From IMG/VR virus record IMGVR_UViG_3300009094_000076, positions 1 through 23,050 of that record: a stretch of 23,050 nt of DNA; one strand, given 5' to 3'. Position numbers and translations under genes: made by a program. Each line of letters starts with the position of its first letter. Position 1 is the stretch's first letter. Below, piece by piece: positions 8,157-15,606 of the stretch. This DNA comes from a virus. The notes below the pieces were generated by a model that saw nothing but the letters and a program-made list of their open reading frames with translations, was not told the origin of the DNA and made no database searches.

Positions 8157-9595
8157 TGGCGCAGGACCCTTACGCCATCGTCAGCCGTCCCACGCGGCCG
8201 GGTGGGGCTGCGTCGCCGCCCGCGGACCCCTACGCCATCGTCACGCGGCCCCGCGCGCCCGGCCCTGCGACGATGGGCGAGCAGCTCGCCGCGAAGCAGG
8301 CCGAGGCGCTCAAGCAGCGCCAGCAGGCCGCGCTCCGCGAGTGGCACGAGGACAAGCCGACCTACTTCAAGAAGCTGCTCTCGAACGTCCCCGAGGACGT
8401 GGGGCGGCAGCTCCTGGGCGTCGTCGGACTGATCGGGCACACGGCCGGAGCCGCCGCGGAGCTGGGCTCGGACATCGGCAACTTCACCCGCGACGTGGTG
8501 GGGCTCCAGCCCTACTACCTCAAGGATCGGCCGAGTCAGGCGGCGTTGAAGCAGGCGCTGGAGTCGCTCCCCGACGAGCTGATCGCGCACTACGCGGGCT
8601 ATCTCGACCCCGAGGGGCTCGCCCTGAAGGTGCAGGAAGGCCCGGCGACGACGGTGCTCGACGTGGTTCCGGCCGCGGCGGGGGTGAAAGCCGCCGCGAA
8701 GGGCGGTGCCGCGGTCACGAGAGCCACGGGGCGGGTCCTGACCTCGCCAGGGCTCGCGGGACGGGTCGCCAAGGGCGCGGTGACGCATGTGCCCGGCATC
8801 GGGCCGTTCCTCCGCAACGCCATCGACATCGCCGAGGCCCTGCGGGCTGAAACGGGCGGCGCGCCGGTCGTGGTGCCGCGCCCGCCGCGGCCGACCCCGG
8901 TGCCCGGCCTCACCACGCGCCATCCGTCCGCGCCGCCGGTGCGCGATTTCGGCGTGCCTGCGGTGGCCGGGGCGGAAGCGGTCGCGCCGGAGGGCTGGGC
9001 CCAGCAGACAATACCAGCGTCGGCGCTCGTGGAGCGGCCTGCGCCCCCTCCAGCCGCCGCCCCGGCGGCAGGTCCGCAACTCCAAGCCGCGCCCGAAGTC
9101 GTTCCTGGCGCGCCCGTAGCCCCAGTTGCGGCCCCTGCAGGCCCGATCACGCAGGCGACCGCGGCGGTGGACACCCTCGACGCCCCGTGGGCCGGTCGGA
9201 CGCGGGGGCAGCAGTCGCCGTCGTGGCTCCAGAGCGACCTCGGGCTGGCCGCGAAGCGCGCCGGGGCGCAGCTGACGCCGGAGCAGTTCGTGGAGGCCGC
9301 GCGGCTGGTGGTCGAAGAGGGCCTGACGCCACGGCAGGCGGTCGCGGCGGTGCCGCCACCGGTCGCCGGGGCAGGGGCTGAAGCCGGGGCCGGGAGTGTG
9401 GCGCGGACGGTCGAGCGCCCGCCGCGTGACCCGGCCGCACGGGCCGTCTATGCCCAGCTGCGGGTGGCGGGGATGACGCACGCCGAGGCGCTCGCCGAGC
9501 TGAAGGTAGCGCGCTCGCTCTCGCCGATGACGCCCGCGCAGATGCGCGCGGAGATCGCGGCTCGCCGTGGCAACCGCTCGCCGAGGCGTGAGTAG
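8156..9595 (+). CDS. Large phage structural/ejection-type protein with DPYAIV repeats
   Basis: A 479-aa protein; its ATG overlaps the previous TGA by one base. It opens with two copies of DPYAIV (residues 4-9 and 24-29). Residues 86-112 are a hydrophobic Gly/Ala helix (LLGVVGLIGHTAGAAAELGS), and another Ala/Gly-rich helical stretch lies at about 165-210, suggesting membrane association during ejection. Residues about 235-345 are a Pro/Ala-rich linker. The C-terminal part has short helical repeats, and YAQLRVAGMTHAEALAEL at 432-449 resembles the start of the next protein. The stop is TAG and the next GTG follows immediately in the same frame. No named family is recognised. Confidence 0.7.
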   Translation: MAQDPYAIVSRPTRPGGAASPPADPYAIVTRPRAPGPATMGEQLAAKQAEALKQRQQAALREWHEDKPTYFKKLLSNVPEDVGRQLLGVVGLIGHTAGAAAELGSDIGNFTRDVVGLQPYYLKDRPSQAALKQALESLPDELIAHYAGYLDPEGLALKVQEGPATTVLDVVPAAAGVKAAAKGGAAVTRATGRVLTSPGLAGRVAKGAVTHVPGIGPFLRNAIDIAEALRAETGGAPVVVPRPPRPTPVPGLTTRHPSAPPVRDFGVPAVAGAEAVAPEGWAQQTIPASALVERPAPPPAAAPAAGPQLQAAPEVVPGAPVAPVAAPAGPITQATAAVDTLDAPWAGRTRGQQSPSWLQSDLGLAAKRAGAQLTPEQFVEAARLVVEEGLTPRQAVAAVPPPVAGAGAEAGAGSVARTVERPPRDPAARAVYAQLRVAGMTHAEALAELKVARSLSPMTPAQMRAEIAARRGNRSPRRE

Positions 9596-11128
9596 GTGGC
9601 CGACGACCTCGACCTCGCAACCTACGGGTGGCTCCGCGCGCAAGGCGTGCCGCACACCGAGGCGATTGCCGCCGCGAAGAAGGCCAAGGACGCCCCGGCG
9701 AAGCAGCCGCCCGTCATCCGCGCGCCCACGGGCCGGGAACGGGTCCTGGGGGCGCTGCAGGACCTCGTGGCGGGCAACATCGTGCCCGACGCGGACACGG
9801 CGACCCCGGTGCCCCCGGCGCGCCCTGCGGGCCTCCTGGGCGGTCCCTCGGCCACCATGCGCGCGACCACCGGCCGCGAGCGGGTGCTGGACCGCGTGCG
9901 CGACCTCTATACCGCGGTCGGCACGTCGCCTATCGGCAAGCTCGCCGACTGGCTCGGCGTCTCCGACTTCGCGGGCATCGAGGAGCAGTTCACCAACCCC
10001 GAGCCCCAGGTGTCGATGGGGATGCCTGGGCCCCCGGCGGGGAAGGCGGCGATGTCGCAAGCCCCCTTGTCTGAACTGGTGGATGGGTTATGGCATCCCA
10101 TCGGCGCGGGGAAGAAACTGGAGCGGCCGCTGAGTCAGATGGAGTTCGGGGTCACGCCACACGCCGAGCGGCGGGCGCATCGCGTGATTACTCCAGCGGA
10201 CATGGAAGGGGCCACCATCATTCCCCTGACGGGTGACCGCGCTCGGGCGCAGGCCACGTTGACGCAGGTCGGGGACATTCCGCTGCGGAGCCCCGTGCCG
10301 TTGCCGGGTGGCCCAGACTTCATGCTGGAGAAGCCGGGGTCGGGGTGGGCGTCCGCGCGGGCCCCCATTGAGAAGCTCGCGAAAAAGGTGCGCGAGGGCG
10401 GCGAGCGCACGTTCGGGGTGTATGTGCCCGGCTCGCATGCGATGGTGGACTTTTCGACCACCTTCGCGGATGCGCTGCTGGAGCAGGTCAGCCAGTCGCC
10501 GGTGACCAAGAAGGGGCTGCAGCGGTTCGATGCCGCGGTGCGGCGACTCCGTCCTGAATGGAAGGGGCTGGCGCACCCCGACGCGCGCAAACAGTTGGAC
10601 GCCAACGGCGAGCTGCGGCTGGTCTTTACCGACGTGATGGGCCTGGGCGAGTTCCGCAAAGCGGGGTTCCCAGATCTGGCGACCACGCGAGCCGCGATCA
10701 GTGAACCGGCCCTGATGAACACCCGACCCTATGAGGGCGGCTTTGCCATCGCGGAGTTAGACCCCGGTGGGAGGGTGATTCGCCAGCCGGAGTCGCCGCA
10801 CCCGACCTACACCACAGAACTGGGCGGTCAGTACGCGGGACAGTTTGCCTCGGACGTGCCGATTGCCGACCTGTTCCCCACGTTCACGCAGGCGAGACGC
10901 CAGTCGGGGGCTGACCCCGCGAGGGACGTGCGGTCGTTCATGCTGTCGAACCCGACACAGGTCGCCACGCCGCAATGGGTGGACAGCGTCTCGAAGATTC
11001 TCGGGAACGCGCCACCACGGGTGGTGGACTATCTCAAGAAGTACGGCATCGCGGGCGCCCTCTCGGCTGGCCTGATCAACGACGCGCAAGCGCGTCAGCT
11101 GCAGGCGCAGGCGCTGGTGAAGGACTAA
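9596..11128 (+). CDS. Large phage protein with a polyvalent-type conserved domain
   Basis: A 510-aa protein with a GTG start directly abutting the previous TAG and in the same frame. GAGG lies about 9 bases upstream as a moderate ribosome site. Residues 10-30 (YGWLRAQGVPHTEAIAAA) resemble the end of the preceding protein. TGRERVL occurs twice (45-51, 92-98). Residues about 207-445 form a domain I have seen in large podovirus and polyvalent phage proteins: LTGDRARAQATLTQVGDIPL, then PVPLPGGPDFM, then WASARAPIEKLAKK, and later HPTYTTELGGQYAG and a DLFPTF segment. Its function is not established. The C-terminus is helical (VDYLKKYGIAGALSAGLI). Injection with the genome is possible but unproven. 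Confidence 0.75.
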   Translation: MADDLDLATYGWLRAQGVPHTEAIAAAKKAKDAPAKQPPVIRAPTGRERVLGALQDLVAGNIVPDADTATPVPPARPAGLLGGPSATMRATTGRERVLDRVRDLYTAVGTSPIGKLADWLGVSDFAGIEEQFTNPEPQVSMGMPGPPAGKAAMSQAPLSELVDGLWHPIGAGKKLERPLSQMEFGVTPHAERRAHRVITPADMEGATIIPLTGDRARAQATLTQVGDIPLRSPVPLPGGPDFMLEKPGSGWASARAPIEKLAKKVREGGERTFGVYVPGSHAMVDFSTTFADALLEQVSQSPVTKKGLQRFDAAVRRLRPEWKGLAHPDARKQLDANGELRLVFTDVMGLGEFRKAGFPDLATTRAAISEPALMNTRPYEGGFAIAELDPGGRVIRQPESPHPTYTTELGGQYAGQFASDVPIADLFPTFTQARRQSGADPARDVRSFMLSNPTQVATPQWVDSVSKILGNAPPRVVDYLKKYGIAGALSAGLINDAQARQLQAQALVKD

Positions 11129-11132
11129 CCGC

Positions 11133-12146
11133 TTGGCTAACATCTACACGCTCGCACCGCAGCCCTGGCTCGTGTTCCTTGACGACCGTGGGATCTTCAT
11201 CCCGAACGGGCAGCTCGCGATCTACTGGGCGGGCACCTCGACGCCCGCGCTGACCTACACCACCGCGCAGGGCGTGCCGCATCCGTTTCCGATCTCGCTC
11301 GACGGCGAGGGCCGCGTGCCCGGCGGGCTCTACCTGCAGCCGGGCCTGACCTACAAGTTCGTGCTGCACGAGCCGCAGGTCGAGGAGCCGCTCGACGGCG
11401 GCATCATCCGCAGCCAGGACCACGTCAACGCGGTGCCGTCGTCCATCGGCTCGACGCTGTCGATCACCGTGCCGGGTAGCTACGTGATCGACGGCGCGGG
11501 CGTGGACGTGATCGAGTATGTCGGCGTCGGCGACGTGACCATTCGCGGTATTACCGGCGGCGTGCAGGGCCAGGGCATCACGATTCAAAACCTCTCGTCC
11601 TCTGTCGTCTGGTTGTCCACGAGCGACCCCGGCGCAGGGCCGGGAAACACGCTGGTCAACATCGTGTCCTACGGGGAGATGCCGCTCGTGGCGTTTCGCG
11701 CCAACGCGCACTACACCTACCTGTCGGGCGAGTGGCGCATGGGCACCTACGAAATGGGCAACCCGATTTCGCCCGCGTTCGATCCGCTCGCCTACGGCGG
11801 CGCGGCGGGCATGACGTGGACGGTGAACCCCGGCGACGTGCAGTACGAGAACTTCTACCTGACCGGTCGCACGTTGAGCTACAGCTTCTGGATCGCCAAC
11901 ACGTCGGTCGGGGGCACGCCCAGCCCGTATCTCCTGCGTCACTTGCCTTATGGGTGGAACCTGCTGGAAGGCAACACCCTGTCGGGCATCCTCACGCAGG
12001 ACGCGGGGTCGCCGCTTGCGCTGGGCGTGGCGCTGATGTTCAGCAACACACAGGTCCGCTTTGAGCGCGTGCCGCTCAACACGCCCTGGACGATCAGCGC
12101 CGACAGCACGTCTGTCATCGGCCGCGTCGAAATCCTTCTGAGATAG
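11133..12146 (+). CDS. Tail fibre protein, short paralogue
   Basis: A 337-aa receptor-binding fibre. Residues 8-100 form a virion-anchor domain of a type common in podovirus fibres (PQPWLVFLDDRG, IPNGQLAIYWAGTSTP, ISLDGEGRVPGGLY, LTYKFVLHEPQ). Residues about 105-337 are a beta-rich tip domain. Both domains are clearly related to those of the next gene, but the shaft between them is absent here. The start is TTG, supported by AAGGA about 8 bases upstream and by alignment with the start of the paralogue. Placement behind the ejection-type genes and before the long fibre suggests it attaches to the gp10-like hub. Receptor is unknown. The TAG stop is one codon before the next ATG, in frame. Confidence 0.85.
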   Translation: MANIYTLAPQPWLVFLDDRGIFIPNGQLAIYWAGTSTPALTYTTAQGVPHPFPISLDGEGRVPGGLYLQPGLTYKFVLHEPQVEEPLDGGIIRSQDHVNAVPSSIGSTLSITVPGSYVIDGAGVDVIEYVGVGDVTIRGITGGVQGQGITIQNLSSSVVWLSTSDPGAGPGNTLVNIVSYGEMPLVAFRANAHYTYLSGEWRMGTYEMGNPISPAFDPLAYGGAAGMTWTVNPGDVQYENFYLTGRTLSYSFWIANTSVGGTPSPYLLRHLPYGWNLLEGNTLSGILTQDAGSPLALGVALMFSNTQVRFERVPLNTPWTISADSTSVIGRVEILLR

Positions 12147-12149
12147 CCC

Positions 12150-14459
12150 ATGCCTACCGTTATCTCGCCGCAGCCGTGGCTCATCTTCCTCGACGACAAC
12201 GGGGCACCGGTCCCGAACGGACAACTCGCACTCTACGAAGCCGGGACGAGCACGCCGGTCACCGTCTACACCGACAGCTTGGCGTCGGTGCCGCACCCGT
12301 GGCCGATCACGCTCGACAGCGCCGGGCGCATTCCTGGCGGGCTGTTCATCCTGCCGGAGGTGGCTTACAAGTTCGTCCTGCACCAGCCGAAGCTCGCCAA
12401 TCTCGACCTTACGGGCGCGATCATCAAGTCGCAAGACAACGTCATGGGGCACGGCGGCAAGGTCAACGTCTCGGGCAGCGTGCCCGACTCGGGACAGTTG
12501 CCGGGCACCGGCGAGCCGGGGGACGCCTACATTTCGGCCGACGACGGGCACCTCTGGATCTGGGATGACATCAACGGCGTCTGGGTCGATGTCGGCGCAG
12601 TGCAAGGCCCGCCCGGGCAGACCGGCCCGGTGGGACCGATGGGACCGCAGGGGCCAATCGGCCTGACCGGCGCGCAGGGCGATCCGGGGCCGCAGGGCAT
12701 CCCCGGTGCCACGGGGGCAACCGGCCCGCCCGGTACGCCCGGCGCAGACGGCACGGACGGCCTCGACGGCGCACCGGGCGCACCGGGGCCGCAGGGACCG
12801 CAGGGCATCCAGGGCATCCCCGGCCCTGAAGGCGAAGGCCAGATCGGCCCACAGGGGCCGCAGGGCGAGCCCGGTCCCATCGGGCCGTCAGGCCCGCCAG
12901 GACCGCAGGGCGAGACGGGCGCCATCGGCCCGGCGGGCCCGGCGGGCACGGCGGGACCGCACGCCGCCACGCACCGCACCGGCGGCTCGGACCCCGTCGC
13001 GCTCGACGCCGCGCAGATCACGACCGGGCAGTTCGTGGACGCGCGGCTCTCCGCGAACGTCGCGCTCGAAAACGTCGTGAACACGTTCGCGTTCCCGCAG
13101 ATCATTGCGACCCAGGCGGCGCTGCTCCGGCTCGTGGACACGGTCGCGCCGGTCGATGCCAAGGTCTGGCAGGTCATGAGCAGCGGTGGCCCGCTCTACC
13201 TGCAGGCGACGAACGACGCGGTCAGTCTGGAGCAGGGCAGCTTCCGCGTCGAGCGCAACGGCACCACCATTCAGACCGGCTCGATCAACGCCACGGGCAG
13301 TGGCACCACGCCCCTGAATGCCGCGAACCTGACCGGCCAAGTGCTCGATGCGCGGCTGTCGCCGAACGTCGCACTGGAGAACGTCACCAATACCTTCCTG
13401 GCCTCGCAGTACATCGTCGCGCCGTCCGCGCATCTCCTGCTCCAAGACACGAACGGCACGGCGAACCAGCGGCTAACGCGGCTGATCCAGGCCGGGAACC
13501 TCACCATCATCCAGACGCTGGACGATGCCCAATCGGGCGAGCAGGGGCGTCTGGCGATGGACCGGCTGGGTAACGTCAGCCTCTCGGGCACCATCAATGC
13601 CACGAGCAGCGGCACCACGCCGCTCCTTGCCGCGAACATCGTCGGCCCGATTCCTGACGCGAAGCTGACCGCGAACGTCCTGAAGTATGCGGGCGGGTAT
13701 CCCGGCGGCACCGCCAACTTCCTCCGCGCCGATGGGAACTTTGCCCCGACGCCGTCCGGGCGGGTGATCGGCACGCTGTCGATTCCTGGCGCGTCCCTGA
13801 TCGACGTGACCGGCCTCGACATCGTGAACTACACGGGGGCCGGGAACTTCACGATGTATGGGTTCTTCGGCGGCGTCGAGGGGCAACAGATCCTCATCAA
13901 GAACCTGTCGGCGTCGAATGTCTTTCTCCCGCACCAATCGGGCAACGCCGCCGTGGGCTACAAGCTGTTCAACGCCGTGAGCGTCGGGCCGACGCCGCTG
14001 GTGGGCAACAGGTCGTGGGCGCGCTACCTCTACACCAACGGCTCATGGTTCCTGACCGGACATGAGCAGGGCGACCCCTACACGGAAGCCTACGACGCGG
14101 GCAACTACCGGGGCCTGAACGACACGTTTTCGTGGGTGGTGGAAGCGGGCGACATTCTCGCGGACAACTGGTACGTGTCCGGTCGCCTCTGTACCTACAA
14201 CTTTTATCTCGTCAACACGAGTATCGGCGGTGCGGCGGTGGGGGCCTCGCTCACGCGGCAGATCCCGCAGGGGTGGTCGCAGATCAGCGGGAACGGCGTG
14301 TCGATGTGCGCGCTGGGCGGCGTGGCGGGGCAACCGAATGGCGTGGCCTCGACCGGGTATGGCGGGCGCGTAACCTTTGGCCGAATGGATCAGGCCAACT
14401 GGCCCAACGTCAACAACAGCATCGCGGTCATTGGGCAGCACCAGTTCATGCTGTCGTAG
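12150..14459 (+). CDS. Tail fibre protein, long paralogue with collagen-like shaft
   Basis: A 769-aa fibre. Residues 5-100 are the same anchor domain as in the preceding gene. Residues about 120-150 form a small module (ADDGHLWIWDDINGVWVDVG). Residues 153-270 are about 40 Gly-X-Y triplets with one phase break near GPEGEGQIGPQ, expected to form a collagen-like triple helix. HAATHRTGGSDP then leads into three repeats of the type DARLSANVALENVVNTF (about 293-313 and 397-417, and a degenerate copy near 500), probably trimeric coiled or beta shaft. Residues about 537-769 are the tip domain shared with the short fibre. The ribosome site is weak, so translation may depend on the upstream fibre gene. 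Confidence 0.9.
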   Translation: MPTVISPQPWLIFLDDNGAPVPNGQLALYEAGTSTPVTVYTDSLASVPHPWPITLDSAGRIPGGLFILPEVAYKFVLHQPKLANLDLTGAIIKSQDNVMGHGGKVNVSGSVPDSGQLPGTGEPGDAYISADDGHLWIWDDINGVWVDVGAVQGPPGQTGPVGPMGPQGPIGLTGAQGDPGPQGIPGATGATGPPGTPGADGTDGLDGAPGAPGPQGPQGIQGIPGPEGEGQIGPQGPQGEPGPIGPSGPPGPQGETGAIGPAGPAGTAGPHAATHRTGGSDPVALDAAQITTGQFVDARLSANVALENVVNTFAFPQIIATQAALLRLVDTVAPVDAKVWQVMSSGGPLYLQATNDAVSLEQGSFRVERNGTTIQTGSINATGSGTTPLNAANLTGQVLDARLSPNVALENVTNTFLASQYIVAPSAHLLLQDTNGTANQRLTRLIQAGNLTIIQTLDDAQSGEQGRLAMDRLGNVSLSGTINATSSGTTPLLAANIVGPIPDAKLTANVLKYAGGYPGGTANFLRADGNFAPTPSGRVIGTLSIPGASLIDVTGLDIVNYTGAGNFTMYGFFGGVEGQQILIKNLSASNVFLPHQSGNAAVGYKLFNAVSVGPTPLVGNRSWARYLYTNGSWFLTGHEQGDPYTEAYDAGNYRGLNDTFSWVVEAGDILADNWYVSGRLCTYNFYLVNTSIGGAAVGASLTRQIPQGWSQISGNGVSMCALGGVAGQPNGVASTGYGGRVTFGRMDQANWPNVNNSIAVIGQHQFMLS
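12606..12960 (+). repeat. Collagen-like Gly-X-Y coding repeat
   Basis: A run of 9-base units encoding Gly-X-Y triplets inside the long tail fibre, with GGN at every third codon and frequent CCG and CAG. It explains the locally repetitive GC-rich pattern and is a likely site of copy-number change by slippage or recombination. One phase interruption lies near 12826-12846. Confidence 0.9.
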
Positions 14460-14472
14460 GAGAAAGGCAGAT

Positions 14473-14826
14473 ATGGCGGTCGAAGTTTCCACCAAGCAGA
14501 TGGCGTTGACCCGCGACACCGATCCGGGGGGCTTCATGGAGCGGGTGACGGCGATGCTCGCGTTCGCGTGCAGCACGGTGCTGAGCGAGCCCGCCGACAC
14601 GCCCCATCACCAGCCGCGAGCCTTCTACGCGCAGCATGTCACGAAGGATCCGGCGTATGCGGCGAAGAACGCGGGGCCGCAAATCGTGATGGGCGTGAAC
14701 GTCGTCGCGACGACGACCTACGACGAGGTGACCAAGACCTCAACCTGCACCATCGCGGACATCGACCTGCAGTCGCAGATCCTGACGCTGTGGAACGCGC
14801 TGGCGGGGCTCGACACCCCGAGTTAG
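14473..14826 (+). CDS. Small conserved phage protein, last gene of the late operon
   Basis: A 117-aa soluble protein. Notable segments are FMERVTAMLAFACSTVLSEP at about 21-40, RAFYAQHVTKDPAYAAKNAG at 49-68, and a strand ending in TCTIADIDLQSQI. This arrangement (FM.RV helix, R..YA..V...P..A) recurs in small phage proteins close to head or tail genes; I cannot name the function. AGGAGAAAGG lies about 5-12 bases before the ATG and decides this start over an upstream in-frame ATG inside the fibre gene. It is the final rightward late gene and is followed by a hairpin. Confidence 0.75.
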   Translation: MAVEVSTKQMALTRDTDPGGFMERVTAMLAFACSTVLSEPADTPHHQPRAFYAQHVTKDPAYAAKNAGPQIVMGVNVVATTTYDEVTKTSTCTIADIDLQSQILTLWNALAGLDTPS

Positions 14827-14866
14827 AATCGGGGCTCATCACGCTCTGGTCGGCTTGACGAGTCGC

Positions 14867-14900
14867 GGGCCGGGTGTTCGAGGGGTCGGACACCCGGCCC
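14867..14900. terminator. Hairpin between convergent operons
   Basis: A perfect 11-bp stem (14867-14877 with 14890-14900, GGGCCGGGTGT pairing) with a 12-base loop lies between the stop of the last rightward gene and the stop of the leftward operon. Neither side has a T-run, so intrinsic termination is uncertain. Transcript end protection or factor-dependent termination on both strands are alternatives. Confidence 0.55.
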
Positions 14901-14913
14901 GTGGTCTGTACGG

Positions 14914-15543
14914 CTACGCGCGCTCCGCGGCTCCGGCGCGGCCGGGCCGGTCAGCAGGCCGGTGCGCGGGCGCATCCGCGTGCGGCTCGGTGCGGACGTG
15001 CTTGCCCTTGTCCTTGCCGTTGTCGGCGTGCTCCTCCTCGCCGTCCGGGTTGACCTGCTTCGGGCTCGCCTTCTTCGGCTCCTTCGGCTGGTCGGGCTGG
15101 GGCGGGAAGGGCACCGGCGGGTTCGCGGCGCTCGGGAGGTTCTCCAGCCGCAGGCCGTAGTCGTCCAGCGCGCGCTCCAGAATCGCCCGCAGCGTCAGCC
15201 CCTTCGACACGTCGGCCTCGTAGGCTTTCAGCGCCTCGTCGCCCCACGGCACGCGGAAGAAGGCGTAGAGCTTCTGCATGACCTCCAGCCCGGCGTCGAA
15301 CGTCTCTTTGTTGCTGATGGGATTGGTCTTCCCGTCGTGCTGGGTCTGGTTCGGGTCGGAGAAGTTGATCGACATGGATGCAGTCCTTTCGCTAGGAAGA
15401 GGGCGGAATGCTGTGCAGTCGCAGAGAAAGGCACTGCATCCGTCGCTGTACTGGTCATCGTCCACGCGGTAGATAAGGCTGTGCCGCGCCTCGACGTGTC
15501 CGCATGAGCACATGCGAGCCGGGATTCTCTGCGTGGCCGTCAT
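14914..15543 (-). CDS. Cys-motif protein with charged tail; possible two-start gene
   Basis: A 209-aa open frame. Residues 12-48 hold CSCGH, a following His, and CSAFLCDCTAF, a small Cys/His motif seen in many short phage and bacterial proteins and probably metal-binding. From residue 57 (MSINFSDPNQTQ) a different, helical protein begins (TFDAGLEVMQKLYAFFRVPW, LTLRAILERALDDYGLRLE) and ends in a very charged tail rich in Lys, Asp, His and Pro. AGGAG precedes the ATG at 15543, and GAAAGGA precedes the ATG at 15375, so both could be used. Either one fused protein or two products from one frame is possible. It is the last gene of the leftward operon, downstream of the terminator of the PEP-CTERM gene. 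Confidence 0.65.
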   Translation of the reverse strand: MTATQRIPARMCSCGHVEARHSLIYRVDDDQYSDGCSAFLCDCTAFRPLPSERTASMSINFSDPNQTQHDGKTNPISNKETFDAGLEVMQKLYAFFRVPWGDEALKAYEADVSKGLTLRAILERALDDYGLRLENLPSAANPPVPFPPQPDQPKEPKKASPKQVNPDGEEEHADNGKDKGKHVRTEPHADAPAHRPADRPGRAGAAERA

Positions 15544-15567
15544 TGCCTGAATCTCCTGTACAGCAAA

Positions 15568-15598
15568 GCGCCCGCCGACTCGGAGAGCCAGCGGGCGC
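15568..15598 (-). terminator. Terminator after the PEP-CTERM gene
   Basis: Reading leftward, an 8-bp perfect outer stem (GCGCCCGC with GCGGGCGC), extendable inward through a G-T pair and GGCTC/GAGTC, is followed by TTT. It lies 8 bases past the stop of the PEP-CTERM gene. The short T-run suggests partial termination, leaving some transcription of the next gene. Confidence 0.65.
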
Positions 15599-15606
15599 GG
15601 TCGAGG

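Noticed and set aside
8090-10060. A very long minus-strand open frame (about 650 codons) opposite the 479-aa and 510-aa genes
   Set aside because: It is an antisense shadow of GC-rich coding sequence: Arg-, Gly- and His-rich, no ribosome site or domain, and it lies against genes with overlapping starts and recognisable motifs. The same applies to long antisense frames at 792-2060, 2734-4080, 5497-6747 and 11076-12605.
12606-12960. Regular short repeats that could suggest a CRISPR array or tandem repeat locus
   Set aside because: The 9-base periodicity is fully explained by Gly-X-Y codons in one open frame; there are no spacers.
11133-14459. Fibre pair considered as a diversity-generating retroelement target
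   Set aside because: The fibres are related over both domains rather than by a short template/variable repeat, and no reverse transcriptase is present in the window.
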